Source: Acidobacteriaceae bacterium
GTDB taxonomy: Bacteria > Acidobacteriota > Terriglobia > Terriglobales > Acidobacteriaceae
Assembly: GCA_027364815.1 (NCBI GenBank)
Contig: DAHXOQ010000004.1
Coordinates: forward strand, 1 to 14,895
Direction: 5' to 3'
DNA length: 14,895 nt
The notes beneath the pieces were generated by a model. The model saw only the letters and a list, made by a program, of their open reading frames with translations, searched no databases and was not told where the DNA came from. Shown piece after piece: positions 1 through 8,051 of the stretch (positions are counted from its first letter, which is position 1; each line of letters starts with the position of its first letter). The position numbers and the translations under genes were made by a program.

Positions 1-1
1 G

Positions 2-745
2 CGTGAAAGAACCGCCGGGCATGGCAGCAATCGGGTTCTCGGAGTAGGCGAGAGTGTGCTCGAAATAAGGCGAGTAGATGTTGGCCTTGAAGCTGGCGAG
101 GACGCGAATCTGATGCTTCATGAAGGCGAGAGTTGGGAAGGGACCACGGGAGAGATCGTCGTCAACGCCACGGTACTTCATCGCGGGCCAATCGCGGATG
201 ACGGCTTGGGGAATTTGCGGGGTTGCATCAGGCAACGGGAGAAGCTGCTTGAAGGTTTGCACGCCGTAGAAGATTCCGGCGGCGGAGTCGGCGAGGATGG
301 TTGCTCCGGTTGTGTCAATGGTGAGCGCGTAACCTTCGTCGTGCATCTCCGGAGTGAGCGTGAGCTTGGATGCGGTGAGAAACAATTTGCCTTCGTCGGA
401 GGTTGAACGCAAAAGACGAATGATGAAGGGCGCGGTAGCGGGAGTGGTGATGTGCGCGGCGTGAAGGCCTTCGCGCAGATCAGTAGCGGCGAAGAGATCT
501 TCAGGGTCAGCGCCGGGAACGTCGATGGAGACACCGGTGCCGAGCGAGACGGGTGCGGCAAAAGCGGCTTCGCGCGGGGATGGTTGAAGAATTGGCGTGG
601 GAAGTGGAGTGGCGACTTGCGCGACCGGAGATGGAGTTTGCGCGTGGAGTGGGACGGCCGTGAACGAAAAAGTGAGGAGTGCGATGGCTGCGAGGTGAAG
701 GGAGAAACGGAAGCGGATTGGGCTGATCTGGCAAGAAATCATCAT
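2..745 (-). CDS. Secreted beta-N-acetylhexosaminidase, GH20-like (partial, 3' end off the left edge)
   Basis: Reading the minus strand from the ATG at 745 gives 248 codons with no stop before the left edge, so the gene is cut by the window. Residues 1-35 form a signal peptide: Arg residues at 11 and 13, a hydrophobic stretch at 15-30, and a likely cut after LHA (35), implying export. Residues about 60-180 resemble the zincin-like N-terminal domain of GH20 enzymes, with GYALTIDTTGATILADSAAG at 138-157 and FYGVQTFKQLL at 159-169. The catalytic barrel begins near IRDWPAMKYRG (183-193) and continues through KANIYSPYFEHT (220-231). By family it would release terminal N-acetylhexosamine from chitin or peptidoglycan-type glycans. 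The catalytic Asp-Glu pair is beyond the edge, so activity cannot be judged. A GH84-like relative is the main alternative. A second ATG directly follows the first; the choice between them is arbitrary. Confidence 0.8.
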   Translation of the reverse strand, partial: MMISCQISPIRFRFSLHLAAIALLTFSFTAVPLHAQTPSPVAQVATPLPTPILQPSPREAAFAAPVSLGTGVSIDVPGADPEDLFAATDLREGLHAAHITTPATAPFIIRLLRSTSDEGKLFLTASKLTLTPEMHDEGYALTIDTTGATILADSAAGIFYGVQTFKQLLPLPDATPQIPQAVIRDWPAMKYRGVDDDLSRGPFPTLAFMKHQIRVLASFKANIYSPYFEHTLAYSENPIAAMPGGSFT

Positions 746-894
746 GGCGTGGCATTCCCTGGCGCTACAAAATTTGCGATACAACAGACTGAGTCATTCT
801 AAAGCGTGCCGTTCAGTCTAGAAAGTGTCCTGATTGTTAACTTGCAACGAAGTGAAGAGGACTATATTGGTTTTGACTTCAGTGGGGGGATTGC
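746..894. promoter_or_regulatory. Divergent promoter region with a 7-bp inverted repeat
   Basis: This gap separates the start of the minus-strand hexosaminidase from the start of the plus-strand acyl ligase, so it should hold both promoters. AGACTGA (786-792) and TCAGTCT (813-819) form a perfect inverted repeat with a 20-nt spacer, as a dimeric regulator site might. A TATATT -10-like box lies at 863-868 with TTGCAA at 842-847, but the 15-nt spacer is shorter than the usual 17, so the promoter call is weak. A G-rich run at 884-890, just before the GTG at 895, may serve as ribosome binding site. Confidence 0.3.
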
Positions 895-3543
895 GTGCGC
901 AGGCATCTGGCCACTTTGCTTGATGATTTCCGCAAGATGCGGAGTGAGACGGCCGTCGTGCGCATGGCGGGAAACCGTCGACGCAGCACCAGTTACGGCG
1001 AGTTGGCGGAGAAGGCAGGGCGGTTTGCGGCGCTGCTGGTTGAGCGCGGAATTCAAAAAGACGATCGCGTATTGCTTTGGGCTGAGAACAGCGTCGAGTG
1101 GATGGAGGTTTTTTACGGATGCATGCTGCGCGGTGTGGTGGTTGTGCCGCTGGATGCTTTGGGTAGAGCGGAGTTTGCAGAGCAGGTGGCGCGGGATGTG
1201 CAGCCGAAATTGATTGTCGGCGATGGGGATTTGCTGGCGATGTTGCCGGCTGAAATTGGGATGACGAGATTAAGTTTTAGCGAATGGGAAAGCGCGCTTC
1301 CAAAGCATGAGGCTGGCGTTGCGGAGGGATTGCACGCGGGGAGTGTGCTCGAGATATTGTTCACATCGGGTACGACGGGCGAGCCGAAGGGCGTTGTGCT
1401 GACACACGGGAACGTGCTCTCGAGCATCTGGCCGATTGAAGAGGGCGCGCAAGCGTATTTGCGTTTTATGCCGTTGATACATCCGCTCCGCATCATGCAC
1501 ACATTGCCATTGAGCCACGTCTTTGGGCAGACGATGGGGATGTGGGTTCCACCGATTTTGAGAGCGGAAGTGCATTTTGAAAATCGCTTGATTGCGTCGA
1601 GGATTGTGGAGCGAATTCGCCGGGAGAGAATCAGTGTGCTGGCAGCAGTGCCGCGAAGTTTTGCACTCCTGAAAAATTACATTGAAGGAAAAAATCCTGG
1701 GCTCAGCGAGCAAATCAACGCAAGTGAAGGGTTGCGGGCGTGGCAAAGATGGTGGCGATTTCGAAGAGTGCATCGGGCGGTGGGCTTCAAGTTTTGGGCG
1801 CTGGTTTCAGGTGGTGGTGCGCTGGCGCCAGCGGTGGAAAAATTCTGGAGCGCGTTGGGGCTGGTGGTAATTCAAGGGTACGGAATGACGGAATCGACAG
1901 CGTTAATTACGCTGAACCATCCGTTTCACGTGGCGCGCGGGAGCATTGGCAAGGTGATGCCGGGACGCGATGTGAAGCTGGGAGCTGATGGCGAGGTGCT
2001 GGTGAGAGGGCGCATGATCTCCGGCGCGACGTGGAGTGAAGGCAAGCTGCATGCCCGCGAAGACGAGTGGCTTTCGACGGGCGATCTTGCGGAGCAATTG
2101 CCGTCGGGCGATCTGCGATTTCTGGGTCGCAAGAGCGAGGTGATTGTCACTGCATCGGGCGTGAATCTGCATCCGGAAGATTTGGAGGCGGCGATCGATG
2201 AGGAGCCGTCTGTGGCAGGATGCGCGGTTGTGGCGATGGAAAGCGCGGCGGGTCCCGCGGCGTGTGCGGTGCTTGCTCTGCGCGGCGATACGGAGAATGC
2301 AGCAGAGATTATTGAGCGGGCCAATGCGCGGTTGGCGGAATTTCAACAGTTGCGCTACTGGCGAGTTTGGCCGGAGCCGGATTTGCCGCGAACGTCCACA
2401 GGCAAGGTGAGGCGAAAGGCTGTGGCGGAATGGCTGGCGCAGGAAATGGCTCAGGAAAAAACTGCGAGTGCAGATACCAAGGCGAAGAGCGGCGATTGGC
2501 TGCTTGCGACTATTGAAGGAATTACGGGCGAGAGAGTTGATGGTGGAGACGAACTTCGTTTGACGGAGGATCTGCACCTGGATAGCCTGGGGCGCGTTCA
2601 GTTGGCGGCTGCGCTGGAAGAGCGACTGGGAGTGGAGTTTGATGCCGAGGCACTGGACGAAGCGAAGACCGCCGGCGAAGTGCGCAGATTGTTCACGAAG
2701 AGTGCGAGTCAGACGACGCATGTGAGAGAAGCGGAAGACGGCGCAGTTGATGATCGCGCGATTCAACCGAACGAATCATGGCCGATTGAAGTTGCGCGGA
2801 TAGAAGAGCCGGTGCGCACTGCGAATATCAAACAGATTTTTCCGCACTGGCCATGGTACTTCCCTGTTCGCTGGCTGCGCGCTTGTTTTGTTGAGCTGGC
2901 AATGCGGCCGCTGGTTTGGTTCTATGCAGCGCCACGAATCAGCTCAGTGAAATTGGAGCGGCGCGATGAGCCGATGATCATACTTGCGAATCATGTGACG
3001 GAGTACGACGGCGCGCTGGTTGAGTATGCATTGCCGTGGCGAATGCGCAGAAGAATTACGGCCGCTATCTCCGGCGAGATGCTGCATGGGTTCAGGCACT
3101 TTCGCAACTTCGAGAAAAATCCATTGAAGCCGCAGTTCGATTTGTTTGGGCCGTTGAAATATTTTCTGCTCACGGCACTCTTCAATGTCTTTCCGCTCTC
3201 GAACGGGAAGGGTTTTCAGGAAAGCTTCGCACATGCGGGCGAGGCGATGGACAAAGGCTATAACGTGCTGGTTTTTCCTGAGGGGACGCGCACGAGAACT
3301 GGAGAGATGGGGCGTTTTCGCGGAGGGATCGGCGTGCTGGTCAAGCAATCCGGCGCGGCGGTTTTGCCTGTTGCGCTGCGCGGACTTGCTGAATTGAAGA
3401 TGCGCAAGAGTGGATGGTTCCGGTCTGGAATTCTCGAGGTGAGAGTGGGGAGAGCGATGCGATTTGGAGCAGAGGAGAGCGAAGGCGCGATCACGAAGCA
3501 GCTTGAGATGGCGGTGAAAAACTTACTAAATGAGCGCGATTGA
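895..3543 (+). CDS. Acyl-AMP ligase / acyl carrier protein / PlsC acyltransferase fusion
   Basis: An 882-residue protein starting at GTG. Residues 1-515 are an ANL-superfamily adenylating enzyme: P-loop FTSGTTGEPKG (156-166), YGMTES (329-334), STGDL (394-398), GRKSEVIVTASG (411-422) and the C-terminal Lys in STGKVRRK (504). Residues about 535-600 are a carrier domain with DLHLDSLGRVQL (559-570); Ser564 is the expected phosphopantetheine site. Residues about 650-880 are a PlsC/LPLAT acyltransferase with NHVTEYD (699-705, the HX4D motif), FPEGTRT (794-800) and FRGGIG (808-813). The likely reaction is activation of a fatty acid with ATP, loading onto the built-in carrier and transfer to a lysophospholipid or similar acceptor at the membrane. 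Aas of E. coli does related chemistry but has the acyltransferase first and no internal carrier. The substrate and acceptor are unknown. Its stop is 8 bp from the hom stop. Confidence 0.9.
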   Translation: MRRHLATLLDDFRKMRSETAVVRMAGNRRRSTSYGELAEKAGRFAALLVERGIQKDDRVLLWAENSVEWMEVFYGCMLRGVVVVPLDALGRAEFAEQVARDVQPKLIVGDGDLLAMLPAEIGMTRLSFSEWESALPKHEAGVAEGLHAGSVLEILFTSGTTGEPKGVVLTHGNVLSSIWPIEEGAQAYLRFMPLIHPLRIMHTLPLSHVFGQTMGMWVPPILRAEVHFENRLIASRIVERIRRERISVLAAVPRSFALLKNYIEGKNPGLSEQINASEGLRAWQRWWRFRRVHRAVGFKFWALVSGGGALAPAVEKFWSALGLVVIQGYGMTESTALITLNHPFHVARGSIGKVMPGRDVKLGADGEVLVRGRMISGATWSEGKLHAREDEWLSTGDLAEQLPSGDLRFLGRKSEVIVTASGVNLHPEDLEAAIDEEPSVAGCAVVAMESAAGPAACAVLALRGDTENAAEIIERANARLAEFQQLRYWRVWPEPDLPRTSTGKVRRKAVAEWLAQEMAQEKTASADTKAKSGDWLLATIEGITGERVDGGDELRLTEDLHLDSLGRVQLAAALEERLGVEFDAEALDEAKTAGEVRRLFTKSASQTTHVREAEDGAVDDRAIQPNESWPIEVARIEEPVRTANIKQIFPHWPWYFPVRWLRACFVELAMRPLVWFYAAPRISSVKLERRDEPMIILANHVTEYDGALVEYALPWRMRRRITAAISGEMLHGFRHFRNFEKNPLKPQFDLFGPLKYFLLTALFNVFPLSNGKGFQESFAHAGEAMDKGYNVLVFPEGTRTRTGEMGRFRGGIGVLVKQSGAAVLPVALRGLAELKMRKSGWFRSGILEVRVGRAMRFGAEESEGAITKQLEMAVKNLLNERD

Positions 3544-3551
3544 AAGACGAA

Positions 3552-4829
3552 TTACGGAAGCATTTGCAGATCGAGCGGATCGGCAACATTGAAATCGCGT
3601 TTGCGAATGGCGTCGAGCGCGCGCTTTAAAGCGGAGGATTTGCAGGGCTCAACGGTTACAACGAAGGGCAGATCATCTTGCGGGAAGCCGGGCTTTTGCA
3701 CGATTGCGTTGATGTTGATTTTTTCTTTGGCAAGCGCGCCGGCGATTTCGGCGACGATGCCCGGCTCGTCTTTGACGCGGAAGCGAATGTAGTGGGCGAC
3801 TTCGGATTCCGTGCCGATGGTAACCTGCTCGGATGGAATCTCAATGCGCCGCGAACCGCGGGCGAGCGCAATGAGATCGCTGACGACAGCGACTGCCGTG
3901 GGTTGACCGCCGGCGCCGTGACCGCTGAAGACGACCTCGCCGCCGTAGTGGCCATTGACGACGACCATGTTTGCGGTGCCGCGCGCCCATGCGATTGGCG
4001 AGGTGAGGGGAACGAGAGTGGGGCCGACACTTGCGGCAATGTGCCCGCCTACGCGCTCGGCGCGCGAGATCTGTCGAATGGTGCAGCCAAGATCGCGAGC
4101 GTAGCTGAAGTCGATGGCCGCGACTTCAGTGATCGGCCGCGGGATGATTTCGTCGGGGTTCACGTGAACGCGCATTGCGAGGCGCATCAGAATGGAGAGC
4201 TTGGCGCGCGCATCAAAACCACCGACATCTTCGGTTGGATCGGCCTCAGCTGTGCCGAGCATCTGGGCCTCTGCAAGCACGGTCTCGAACTCCGCACCGG
4301 TTTCCATTTTGTTCAGAATGAAATTGCAGGTTCCGTTGAGAATGCCTTCAATGCGCTCGATTTTATCTCCGGCAAGGCCTTGCTCAAGGCCGGGAATTAC
4401 GGGGATTCCACCGGCAACAGCGGCGCCGTATTTGATGTGTCCGCCTTTTTCAGCGGCCAGTAGCTCGAGTTCAACACCGTGGTAAGCGATGAGTTTTTTG
4501 TTGGCGGTGACAACGCTCTTCCCTGCTTCAAGCGCGCGACGAATCCAGAGGCCGGCGGGTTCAAGGCCGCCGGCAAGTTCGACAATCACATCAACCCCGG
4601 CGGAGAGAATCTCGTTGGCGTTTTCACTCCAGAGCACGCTCGCGTCAACCCAGTCAGCGCGCTTGCGGTCAATATTGCGATTGAAGATGTGCGTGAGCTC
4701 CAGGCCCTCGGGACGCGCCTCGGTGAGAATGCGCGCCACCGAGCTGCCGACGGTACCGAAACCGAAGATGGCAATGCGTAGCGGGCGAATTGGAGATGCG
4801 GATGAGGAGGAACGAGCAACATGCTTCAT
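3552..4829 (-). CDS. hom: Homoserine dehydrogenase with C-terminal ACT domain
   Basis: A 425-residue enzyme that reduces aspartate semialdehyde to homoserine with NAD(P)H, the branch-point step to threonine, methionine and isoleucine. The Rossmann nucleotide loop is GFGTVGS (23-29). TANKKLIA (108-115) and GILNGTCNFILNKM (162-175) are family signatures, and DPTEDVGGFDARAK (197-210) carries the catalytic Asp and Lys. Residues about 345-425 form an ACT domain (RVKDEPGIVAEIAG), the usual site for end-product feedback by threonine. An in-frame ATG at 4922 would add 31 residues, but that extension has no family features. I chose 4829 because GAAGGG lies about 10 nt upstream and the protein then starts at the usual place. 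No thrB or thrC is adjacent. It converges with the acyl ligase and diverges from the TonB receptor. Confidence 0.95.
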   Translation of the reverse strand: MKHVARSSSSASPIRPLRIAIFGFGTVGSSVARILTEARPEGLELTHIFNRNIDRKRADWVDASVLWSENANEILSAGVDVIVELAGGLEPAGLWIRRALEAGKSVVTANKKLIAYHGVELELLAAEKGGHIKYGAAVAGGIPVIPGLEQGLAGDKIERIEGILNGTCNFILNKMETGAEFETVLAEAQMLGTAEADPTEDVGGFDARAKLSILMRLAMRVHVNPDEIIPRPITEVAAIDFSYARDLGCTIRQISRAERVGGHIAASVGPTLVPLTSPIAWARGTANMVVVNGHYGGEVVFSGHGAGGQPTAVAVVSDLIALARGSRRIEIPSEQVTIGTESEVAHYIRFRVKDEPGIVAEIAGALAKEKININAIVQKPGFPQDDLPFVVTVEPCKSSALKRALDAIRKRDFNVADPLDLQMLP

Positions 4830-4990
4830 GGTTGAGGTACCCTTCAAATTCAGTCGATCAAAAAAATGCGTTTTGTAGATGATAAATGAACGAAAATCCG
4901 CAGTCACAACACGGGAGGCCAAATCCGGGTTGCCGGTGCGACGAAATGCCGCATCTTCACTACCTTATTTTGCGTTCAAAGTCGTCTAGC

Positions 4991-7303
4991 ATGAAGAGTA
5001 TGCGCGGCAAAATTGCGATTCTTCCCCTTTTTGTATTGTTGTCTTTATGCTCACAAAATGCACATGCCGGTGTGTTTGCCAGCGTTCAAGGTGTGGTGCA
5101 TGACCCCACTCATAGGCCAGTTGCCGGCGCACAGGTGACGCTGAAGGCGGCGAACTCCGGGTTTGCACTGCACGCCACGACGGGGCAAGATGGCAGCTTT
5201 CTGATTGAGCAGGCGCCGATCGGTGTTTACACCTTGACGGCGGTGGCGGAAGGATTTGCTCCTGTGAGCGAAAATGTGGCGCTGAGTTCTGCGACGCATC
5301 CGGTTTTTCATCTGATGCTGGCGATTGGGAAAACTCAGGAGACAGTTGCGGTGCATGAGTCTGAGTTTGGCCTCTCGCAGGACACGGTGACGCCGACTAC
5401 ACTGGTCAGCCGCAGCGACATTGAAGAGACACCGGGAGCAGGGCGGACGCTGGGCATGGAGATGATTACCGACTATGTGCCGGGCTCGTACATGACGCAC
5501 GATATGCTGCACATGCGCGGAGGGCACCAGACGAGTTGGCTTATCGACGGCATCGCTATTCCGAATACAAAGATTGCGTCGAATGTTGGGCCGCAGATTG
5601 ATCCCAAGGACATTGACGCGCTTGAGACGCAGCGCGGAAGCTATGCCTCTGAAGTTGGCGACCGCACTTATGGCGTCTTCAATGTGCTGCCGCGCAATGG
5701 ATTTGAGCGCGATCATGCGGGCGAGTTTTTGCTGACGGGCGGGAACCTTGGCTCGGGTGAGGCGCAACTTTCTTTCGGCGACCACACGGAGAAGACGGCG
5801 TGGTAAACGAGCCTGACAGGCAGCAGGTCGAATTACGGATTGGCAACGCCGGTGGCGCAGAGTTATCACGACGCGACAAACTCTGAGAGCGGGTTTGTAA
5901 ATTTGCTGCGCAATCAAACGGAGAAAGATCAGTTGCGAGTGGATGGACAGTACCGCCAGTATCATTTCGACGTGCCGTATGACCCCAATCAGAACGACTG
6001 GGAGCAGGGTTCAAATTACTACGAATCGTGGGGATTGCGCGATGCGCAGACGGAGCGCGATGGCTTTGTGATTGCGAACTGGGTGCATACGATTTCGCCT
6101 ACGGCGCTCTTTGAAGTAGCGCCTTTTTATCACTACAACCAGGCCAATTACGACTCTCTTGCGACGGATTTCCCTGCGGCAACGACGTGGCATCAGAGTT
6201 CGAATTATGTTGGCGGTCAGGGGGATTTGCGATTCGCATTGGCGCGGAATAATTTTTCTGCGGGCGGGTATGCATTTTATCAATCTGAAAATGATTTATT
6301 CGGTGTGATCATCAACGATGGCAGCGCGCAATCAATTCCCAACACGGCGGCACACGCGAGGGCCGCATTGGGTGAGTTTTATTTCTCTGATCAGCTGCGG
6401 GTTGACAAGTGGATTACGCTGCTGGGCGGAATGCGCTATTCCAATTACAGCGCGGGAGTGAGCGAGAGCGCGTTTTATCCACGCATCGGGGCTACTGTGC
6501 TGATTCCGCGCCTGGGTTGGGTTTTGCGGGGATTTTATGGCCACTTCTTCCAGCCGGCTCCGGTTGAAACTGTTTCGAGCGCGGTGCTCGATTATGCGGG
6601 AGGGTTGCCCACTGGACAAAACACTTTCACGCCGCTACCTTCGGAACGCGATGAGGAGCATCAGTTTGGGCTTGAGATTCCTTACAAAGGCTGGGTGCTC
6701 GACGTTACGAATTTCAAGAATCGCGTGAACAATTATCTGGATCACGCGAACCTCGGCGAATCGAATCTGTACTTCCCGATTGCGGTGGATGGCGCACTGG
6801 TGCGGGCCTGGGAGATGACGGTTCGCTCACCGAGATTGGCGCATGTGGGGCAGTTTCATCTCACTTATTCAAACCAGATCGCCGAGCAGCGCGGCAACAT
6901 TATCGGCGGATTCACTTGCGCGCTGCCCAACGATCCGGCCTGCGCACTGGGACCAAATTATTTTCCCATGGATCATGACCAGCGCAACACGTTGAACACC
7001 GGCTTTACGGCCACTCTGCCGAAGAACAGTTGGTTCTCGACGAATGTTTATTACGGCTCTGGATTTACGAATGGACTGGCGGGGTCAGGAGTGGGGCCGT
7101 ACCAGGGAAATTACCTGCCTGCGCACACGACATTTGATGTAGCCGGCGGTCATGGCTTCGGCGAGCGATTCAATTTGACCGGGTCGATACTCAACGTGAC
7201 GAACCATCGGGTGCTGCTGGATAACTCAGTGACGATTGGCGGATTTCATTGGAATGATCCACGGATTTTTATGCTGAGCGCGCGGTACCGGTTCAAGTTT
7301 TGA
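4991..7303 (+). pseudogene. TonB-dependent receptor interrupted by an in-frame TAA (codon 272)
   Basis: One continuous reading frame of 770 positions encodes an outer-membrane TonB-dependent receptor, except for TAA at 5804-5806. Residues 1-26 are a signal peptide (cut after NAHA). Residues 30-110 are a carboxypeptidase-regulatory-like beta-sandwich, common in Acidobacteriota receptors. Residues about 135-245 are the plug (RGGHQTSWLIDGIAIP, 177-192). The rest is the beta-barrel, ending in the typical terminal Phe (RYRFKF). After the stop, the same frame resumes at once with TSLTGSRSNYGLATPV, the normal entry into the barrel, where Trp-Tyr-Thr would fit. No frameshift is present. Without readthrough, the product would be a 271-residue plug with no barrel. 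The barrel half (from TTG at 5840) has no visible ribosome site. I started at 4991, not at the in-frame ATG at 4886, because the signal peptide begins there. It could be a pseudogene or a base-call error. The ligand is not predictable. Confidence 0.85.
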
Positions 7304-7325
7304 GCGTTGTGGCAGACGATGAAAA

Positions 7326-8042
7326 TTATTCAACTAAAAAGAGGCCGGGGAGAACTTCACCGGCTTTTCCCTCGATTACATTTGTGAATGCTCCGGCGTT
7401 GAGCGGGGCTTCAGGGCCGATGTAAATCGTACGGGCTTTGTTCAATCGCGCCCAGTTTACAAAACTGGCAGCCGGGTAGACAGAGCCCGAGGTGCCTACG
7501 ACAATCATCACGCTGGCCTGGTCGATTTCGCTTTGAATGCGCGGCATATCGAGAGGCGTCTCGCCGAAGAAGACGATGTGCGGGCGAAGGCGCGCGCCGC
7601 ATTTGCAAAAGCCGACTTGGTCGAAGGATTCGTAGACGCGCGTGTCGTGGACCGGAGCAACGCCGCAGAGGTCTTCGCAGCGGGATTGATTGAGCATGCC
7701 ATGCATGTGGACGAGATTCCTTGAGCCGGCTTGCTCGTGGAGGCTGTCGACATTTTGCGTGCAAAGAAAATAGCGATCGCCAAGAGATGCTTCCATTTCG
7801 GCGAGCGCGATGTGTGCGGGATTCGGTTTGGCAACTGAGGCGGCGGCTCGACGCGCTGAGTAAAACTTCCAGACCTGTGCAGGGTCACGCTCCCAGGCAT
7901 CGGGGGTGCAAACGTCTTCAAGGCGATAACCGGCCCAAAGGCCGTCAGAAGCGCGGAAGGTGGCGAGGCCACTCTCAGCGCTGATACCTGCACCGGTCAG
8001 AACGAAGACACGATCAGTTGAGGAGATGCGAATTTGTTTCAT
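7326..8042 (-). CDS. cobB: NAD-dependent protein deacylase, CobB/Sir2 family
   Basis: A 238-residue sirtuin that removes acyl groups from lysines using NAD, giving nicotinamide and O-acyl-ADP-ribose. Visible motifs are GAGISAESG (17-25), TFRASDGLW (28-36), TQNVDSLHE (95-103) and the catalytic His in HMHG (His114). Tyr61 and Arg64 (FYSAR) match the Tyr-x-x-Arg pair that in CobB and SIRT5 binds acidic acyl groups such as succinyl, so desuccinylase activity is plausible. Zinc-site cysteines are spaced C-x3-C (122, 126) and C-x-C (146, 148), not the textbook C-x2-C pairs. The gene follows the quinone oxidoreductase with 9 nt between stop and start, so the two are probably co-transcribed. No strong ribosome site precedes the ATG. 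Confidence 0.93.
   Translation of the reverse strand: MKQIRISSTDRVFVLTGAGISAESGLATFRASDGLWAGYRLEDVCTPDAWERDPAQVWKFYSARRAAASVAKPNPAHIALAEMEASLGDRYFLCTQNVDSLHEQAGSRNLVHMHGMLNQSRCEDLCGVAPVHDTRVYESFDQVGFCKCGARLRPHIVFFGETPLDMPRIQSEIDQASVMIVVGTSGSVYPAASFVNWARLNKARTIYIGPEAPLNAGAFTNVIEGKAGEVLPGLFLVE
7340..7368 (+). terminator. Candidate bidirectional terminator inside the 3' end of the sirtuin gene
   Basis: GCCGG (7344-7348) and CCGGC (7360-7364) form a 5-bp GC stem with an 11-nt loop, extended by A-U and G-U pairs, and followed by TTTT (7365-7368) on the plus strand, 37 nt after the receptor stop. Read on the minus strand, the same stem is followed by CTCTTTTT just before the sirtuin stop. It could end transcripts from both converging genes. 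It lies within sirtuin codons, so translating ribosomes might interfere in that direction. Confidence 0.4.
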
Positions 8043-8051
8043 TGGGAAAAG

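Noticed and set aside
452..802. Open frames at 56-406 and 452-802 on the plus strand
   Set aside because: They are antisense to the partial hexosaminidase, which has a signal peptide and GH20-like blocks on the minus strand.
1903..2766. 287-codon open frame on the minus strand
   Set aside because: It is antisense to the ligase domain with Arg/His/Gln-rich low-complexity translation. There is no family resemblance and no ribosome site.
3678..4463. 261-codon open frame on the plus strand
   Set aside because: It lies entirely opposite hom, which has full family motifs. The translation has no recognisable domain and is a reverse-strand shadow of GC-rich codons.
5790..5845. Programmed frameshift or split-gene arrangement in the receptor
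   Set aside because: Both halves are in the same frame and there is no slippery run, so only a stop replacement explains the break.
5051..5965. 304-codon open frame on the minus strand across the receptor stop codon
   Set aside because: It is Arg-rich antisense of the receptor. I considered whether it could explain the TAA as selection for another gene, but its translation resembles nothing and the receptor frame is clearly the coding one.
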